Source: a virus. Taken from it: a stretch of 23,454 nt of DNA. Within the stretch, counting starts at the first letter, position 1, and each line of letters begins with the position of its first letter. The stretch is taken from the IMG/VR virus record IMGVR_UViG_3300048031_000543, positions 1-23,454 of that record, one strand, 5' to 3'. The notes under the pieces are model-generated. The model searched no databases. It saw only the letters and a program-made list of their open reading frames with translations, and was not told where the DNA came from. Positions 20,833-23,454 of this stretch are shown here, in pieces. A program made the position numbers and the translations under genes.

Positions 20833-21401
20833 CAAAACTGATATTCATTGATACCGAAACAACTGGGATTATTAGAGAAAGACACGAGATTACTCAACTC
20901 GCGGCTATTGTGACTAATGAAGATGCATCTGAGATATTAGATGATATCAACATCACGATTCGACCAGAGATGATAGACACAATTGATCCTGCTGCTATTG
21001 CTGTTTGTCATAAGACAGTTGATGATTTATCAACTAATGAATATAGCATGAAAGAGGCGCATAAAGTTTTCTGTGATTTTCTAGGCAAGCATATTAATAG
21101 GTATGATAGAAGTGATAAGGCTCAGTTCGTTGCTTACAATTCTCAATTCGATGAAGACTTTGTTCGATTACTGTTTGATCGATGTGGAGATAATTATTAT
21201 GGCGCATGGTTTTGGAATCCAAGTCTCTGTGTGATGAGAGAGTTCGCTTTCTTGATCAGAGATAATAGACATAAGATTGAGAATTTCAGATTATGCACTA
21301 TATGTGAATTCCTTGGAATTGAATTTGATGAAGATAATGATGCACATGATGCTCTATATGATGTAAGAAAGACAATTGAAATATTTAAAAAACTAATATA
21401 A
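20829..21401 (+). CDS. DnaQ-like 3'-5' exonuclease (DEDDh)
   Basis: 190 residues. Exo I IFIDTETTG (D8, E10), Exo II AYNSQFDEDF (N104, D108) and Exo III AHDALYDVRK (H173, D178) form the DEDDh active site of RNase T/DNA polymerase epsilon-subunit enzymes. It is small and free-standing, with no polymerase domain, suited to 3'-end trimming or proofreading in trans. Flanked by the epimerase (4-nt overlap) and ligase (1-nt overlap). Confidence 0.92.
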   Translation: MTKLIFIDTETTGIIRERHEITQLAAIVTNEDASEILDDINITIRPEMIDTIDPAAIAVCHKTVDDLSTNEYSMKEAHKVFCDFLGKHINRYDRSDKAQFVAYNSQFDEDFVRLLFDRCGDNYYGAWFWNPSLCVMREFAFLIRDNRHKIENFRLCTICEFLGIEFDEDNDAHDALYDVRKTIEIFKKLI

Positions 21402-22513
21402 TGGAAAAACTATACAAAAAGTCAAAGACTGGCGCTATTCAACAATGGGAAGTATTTGTTGAAGGAGATAAATACTGGACTGAGCATGGACAGGTGGATG
21501 GAAAGATTACTGTCGGTGTTCCAACTCTATGTGAAGCGAAGAATGTTGGACGCTCAAATGAAATGAGTCCTTCTGAACAAGCGAAGTTTATTGCTCGCCG
21601 TAAGTGGGAAGATCGACAAAAGTATGATGGTTACACAACCAATATCAATGATGTCGATAAAGGAAAGGGTTATTTCGAATGCACACTTGCACATAAATGG
21701 GAATCACATTGTAAGAAGATGCCTAAAAAGATTATGGGTTCGCCAAAGCTTGATGGTCTTCGTTGTATCATCACAAAAGATGGAGCATTCACACGTAATG
21801 GAAAACAGTATGTGACTACAAAGTTTATTGAAGAGAGTCTGAAAGATTTCTTTGATGAATTTCCAAATATGGTTCTTGATGGTGAACTATACTGTCACCG
21901 ACTTCACAATGATTTTAATAAGATTACATCTCTTGCTCGTAAGACTAAAGAGAAATCTATCAAGGACGAGGACTGGGATGAGATTAAAGACAAGTTGAAG
22001 TTATACATCTTTGATATCTATGATCAAGATGATTCTAATAAAGACTTCATGGATCGATATGATTTTATTCATTATGAATTTACCGATCACGATTTTGTAG
22101 TTCCTGTTCTTAATAAATTGATTACACATGATCAGATTGATGAATATCATGCTGAGTGCATTGAAGAAGGTTACGAAGGAATTATGTTACGTGATCCATC
22201 TATGGTTTATGAACATACTCGATCAAAGAAACTTCTTAAATATAAACAGTTCACGGATGATGAATTCAAGGTGATTGATATCACCGCGGGTAAGGGTATG
22301 CGAGCCACTATGGCTGGTCGAGTCCGTTGTGTGACGAAGGATGGTGTAGAATTCGAAGCATCGATGCAAGGAACTCACGAATACTTTACAGAACTCTTGG
22401 AAAAGAGAAGTGAATTCATTGGTCAGATGGCAACTATTCGATATCAGAATCTAACACCAGATGGAAAGCCTCGATTTGGAGTTATGGTTGATATTGGTCG
22501 AATAGATATATAA
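21401..22513 (+). CDS. ATP-dependent DNA ligase with a WGR-like N-terminal domain
   Basis: 370 residues. It seals nicks using ATP through a lysyl-AMP intermediate. Motif I SPKLDGLRC (K116 adenylated), motif III LDGELY (D160, E162), motif IV EGIMLRDP and motif V LLKYKQF are in order, with an OB-type C-terminal domain ending VMVDIGRID. Residues 1-80 (KTGAIQQWEVFVEGDKYWTE; HGQVDGK) look like a WGR-type beta domain, as in poly(ADP-ribose)-associated and some ligase proteins; that domain call is tentative. It fits with RNase H and DnaQ in lagging-strand maturation and repair. TAATG overlap with the next gene. Confidence 0.93.
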   Translation: MEKLYKKSKTGAIQQWEVFVEGDKYWTEHGQVDGKITVGVPTLCEAKNVGRSNEMSPSEQAKFIARRKWEDRQKYDGYTTNINDVDKGKGYFECTLAHKWESHCKKMPKKIMGSPKLDGLRCIITKDGAFTRNGKQYVTTKFIEESLKDFFDEFPNMVLDGELYCHRLHNDFNKITSLARKTKEKSIKDEDWDEIKDKLKLYIFDIYDQDDSNKDFMDRYDFIHYEFTDHDFVVPVLNKLITHDQIDEYHAECIEEGYEGIMLRDPSMVYEHTRSKKLLKYKQFTDDEFKVIDITAGKGMRATMAGRVRCVTKDGVEFEASMQGTHEYFTELLEKRSEFIGQMATIRYQNLTPDGKPRFGVMVDIGRIDI

Positions 22514-23448
22514 TGAAAAAGTATAATTGCCTTTTATTCAATAATGAAATATGGTTATTAGAATTGAGAATCAAGCACGATCTTAAAGTGTTTGATTATG
22601 TTGTCATATGTGAAGGTGATAAAACACACAGTGGCTTGGAAAAGCCATATTATTTCGAAAGATATAAACATCTATTTGAAAAATACCTTGATAGGATTAT
22701 CTATTTTAAGGTGCAATTACCCAAGCCAACTTGGGGTGATTTTAGATCGACAGTAAGCACGGGCAAATCCATCTTTGTTAAAACCAATAGATGGGAAGTA
22801 GAACACTATCATCGTTCAATCTTTAAAGAACATATACTCAATATTACTCAGCCTGATGATCTGATAAGATTTAGCGATCTTGATGAGATTCAAAATAATA
22901 ATGAGATAAAAGAACACAAATGTGCAGATGATATTACTTTTTATCCATACCATAATTATACAAATTTCATTAGTGAAAAGCCTCATGAGAAAGTATGGAT
23001 AGCACCTTTCGTGACAAGCGCTCGGATTCTGGATAAGATACAACCTGGAGATTATAGAAAGATAAGTGGAAAAATGAATAAGTATATCGTTCATCATATT
23101 TGTAATGAAAGATATTTAAGACACAATGATTCAATGGAAACTCCAGTATATAATAAATATAAACTTCCTATTCAAGATATAAAATTTCCTAATAGACATT
23201 GGGGTATACATTTGTCAAGTGTAACGAATCATTTGAATGGTAGAGAAAAAGCACATTCTTTTTCACATGCAGAGGTAGACATAACATTCATCGCGATGCA
23301 TGGCCCTTCACCCAATGCAGATCAGATAGAGAAAAATACTGAAGATGTCATTTCCAACTATATCAATACAAAATTAATGATTAAGCCCCATAGATATATT
23401 CCGAAGAAACTCTTTCGCGAAACCATCTTTGGTGGATTATATGTATAA
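22513..23448 (+). CDS. GT17-like glycosyltransferase
   Basis: 311 residues, complete. YNCLLFNNEIWLLELRIKHD, FDYVVICEGDKTHSGLEKPY, NRWEVEHYHR and LIRFSDLDEI (residues 118-126, the DxD metal/nucleotide-sugar site) follow the layout of the GT17 family (beta-1,4-N-acetylglucosaminyltransferase type). No signal peptide, so it acts in the cytoplasm. It may attach sugars to phage DNA, virion proteins or host glycans; the co-located epimerase suggests a shared nucleotide-sugar pathway. Only a few bases follow its stop, so the downstream neighbour is unseen. Confidence 0.85.
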   Translation: MKKYNCLLFNNEIWLLELRIKHDLKVFDYVVICEGDKTHSGLEKPYYFERYKHLFEKYLDRIIYFKVQLPKPTWGDFRSTVSTGKSIFVKTNRWEVEHYHRSIFKEHILNITQPDDLIRFSDLDEIQNNNEIKEHKCADDITFYPYHNYTNFISEKPHEKVWIAPFVTSARILDKIQPGDYRKISGKMNKYIVHHICNERYLRHNDSMETPVYNKYKLPIQDIKFPNRHWGIHLSSVTNHLNGREKAHSFSHAEVDITFIAMHGPSPNADQIEKNTEDVISNYINTKLMIKPHRYIPKKLFRETIFGGLYV

Positions 23449-23454
23449 GAATTT

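Overview
The window looks like part of a large, AT-rich, double-stranded DNA phage genome of the T4-like (contractile-tailed) group, most probably from a marine phage. All genes lie on the + strand, tightly packed, often with ATGA or TAATG overlaps. The recognisable genes are typical of T4-like phages: class I ribonucleotide reductase (nrdB, nrdA), a T4 RNase H-type 5' nuclease, an ATP-dependent DNA ligase, a DnaQ-like exonuclease, a RecB/Cas4-type nuclease, a GIY-YIG protein, a HAD phosphatase, and several small families I associate with T4-like cyanophages and other marine myoviruses. The host cannot be named. The sigma70-type promoters (TTGACA, 17 bp, TATAAT) point to an ordinary bacterial host, and most genes lack a clear Shine-Dalgarno sequence.

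Region 1 (1-6354) looks like a head or internal-protein block. Three long, lysine- and glutamate-rich modular proteins (48-4700) have domains separated by short acidic linkers such as ESVELQEA, DLEEA and TLQEG. These linkers match the known T4 prohead protease (gp21) rule, hydrophobic-x-E then A/G/S, so I infer processed polyproteins. Next come a coiled-coil membrane protein, a membrane-anchored protein with a possible Cys/His hydrolase site, a very basic protein whose N-terminus (MKTFSDFYNE, then A) closely resembles the T4 internal-protein capsid targeting sequence, and one more small protein. Region 2 (6360-7622) holds three conserved T4-like genes behind a perfect TATAAATA late-promoter motif and ends in two hairpins.

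Region 3 (7699-13399) is nucleotide and DNA metabolism: nrdB, a very compact nrdA, a zinc ribbon, a GIY-YIG protein whose start codon sits in a hairpin loop, RNase H, a DUF6433-like protein, a CDKHVVKM-family protein and an FmdB-like zinc ribbon, closed by a terminator. Region 4 (13449-16927) is a run of mostly unknown small genes plus a RecB-type nuclease. Region 5 (16952-17769) is one late-promoted structural-type gene standing alone. Region 6 (17781-23448) starts at a consensus promoter with operator-like repeats and carries small unknown genes, a tRNA-Ile2(CAU), a HAD phosphatase, a SemiSWEET-like PQ-loop protein, an NAD-dependent epimerase, a DnaQ exonuclease, DNA ligase and a GT17-like glycosyltransferase.

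A striking regulatory pattern runs across the window. Several promoters, both T4-late-like (T/A)ATAAATA and sigma70-type, are placed so that the predicted transcription start falls on or within 2 nt of the ATG. This suggests leaderless or near-leaderless mRNAs.
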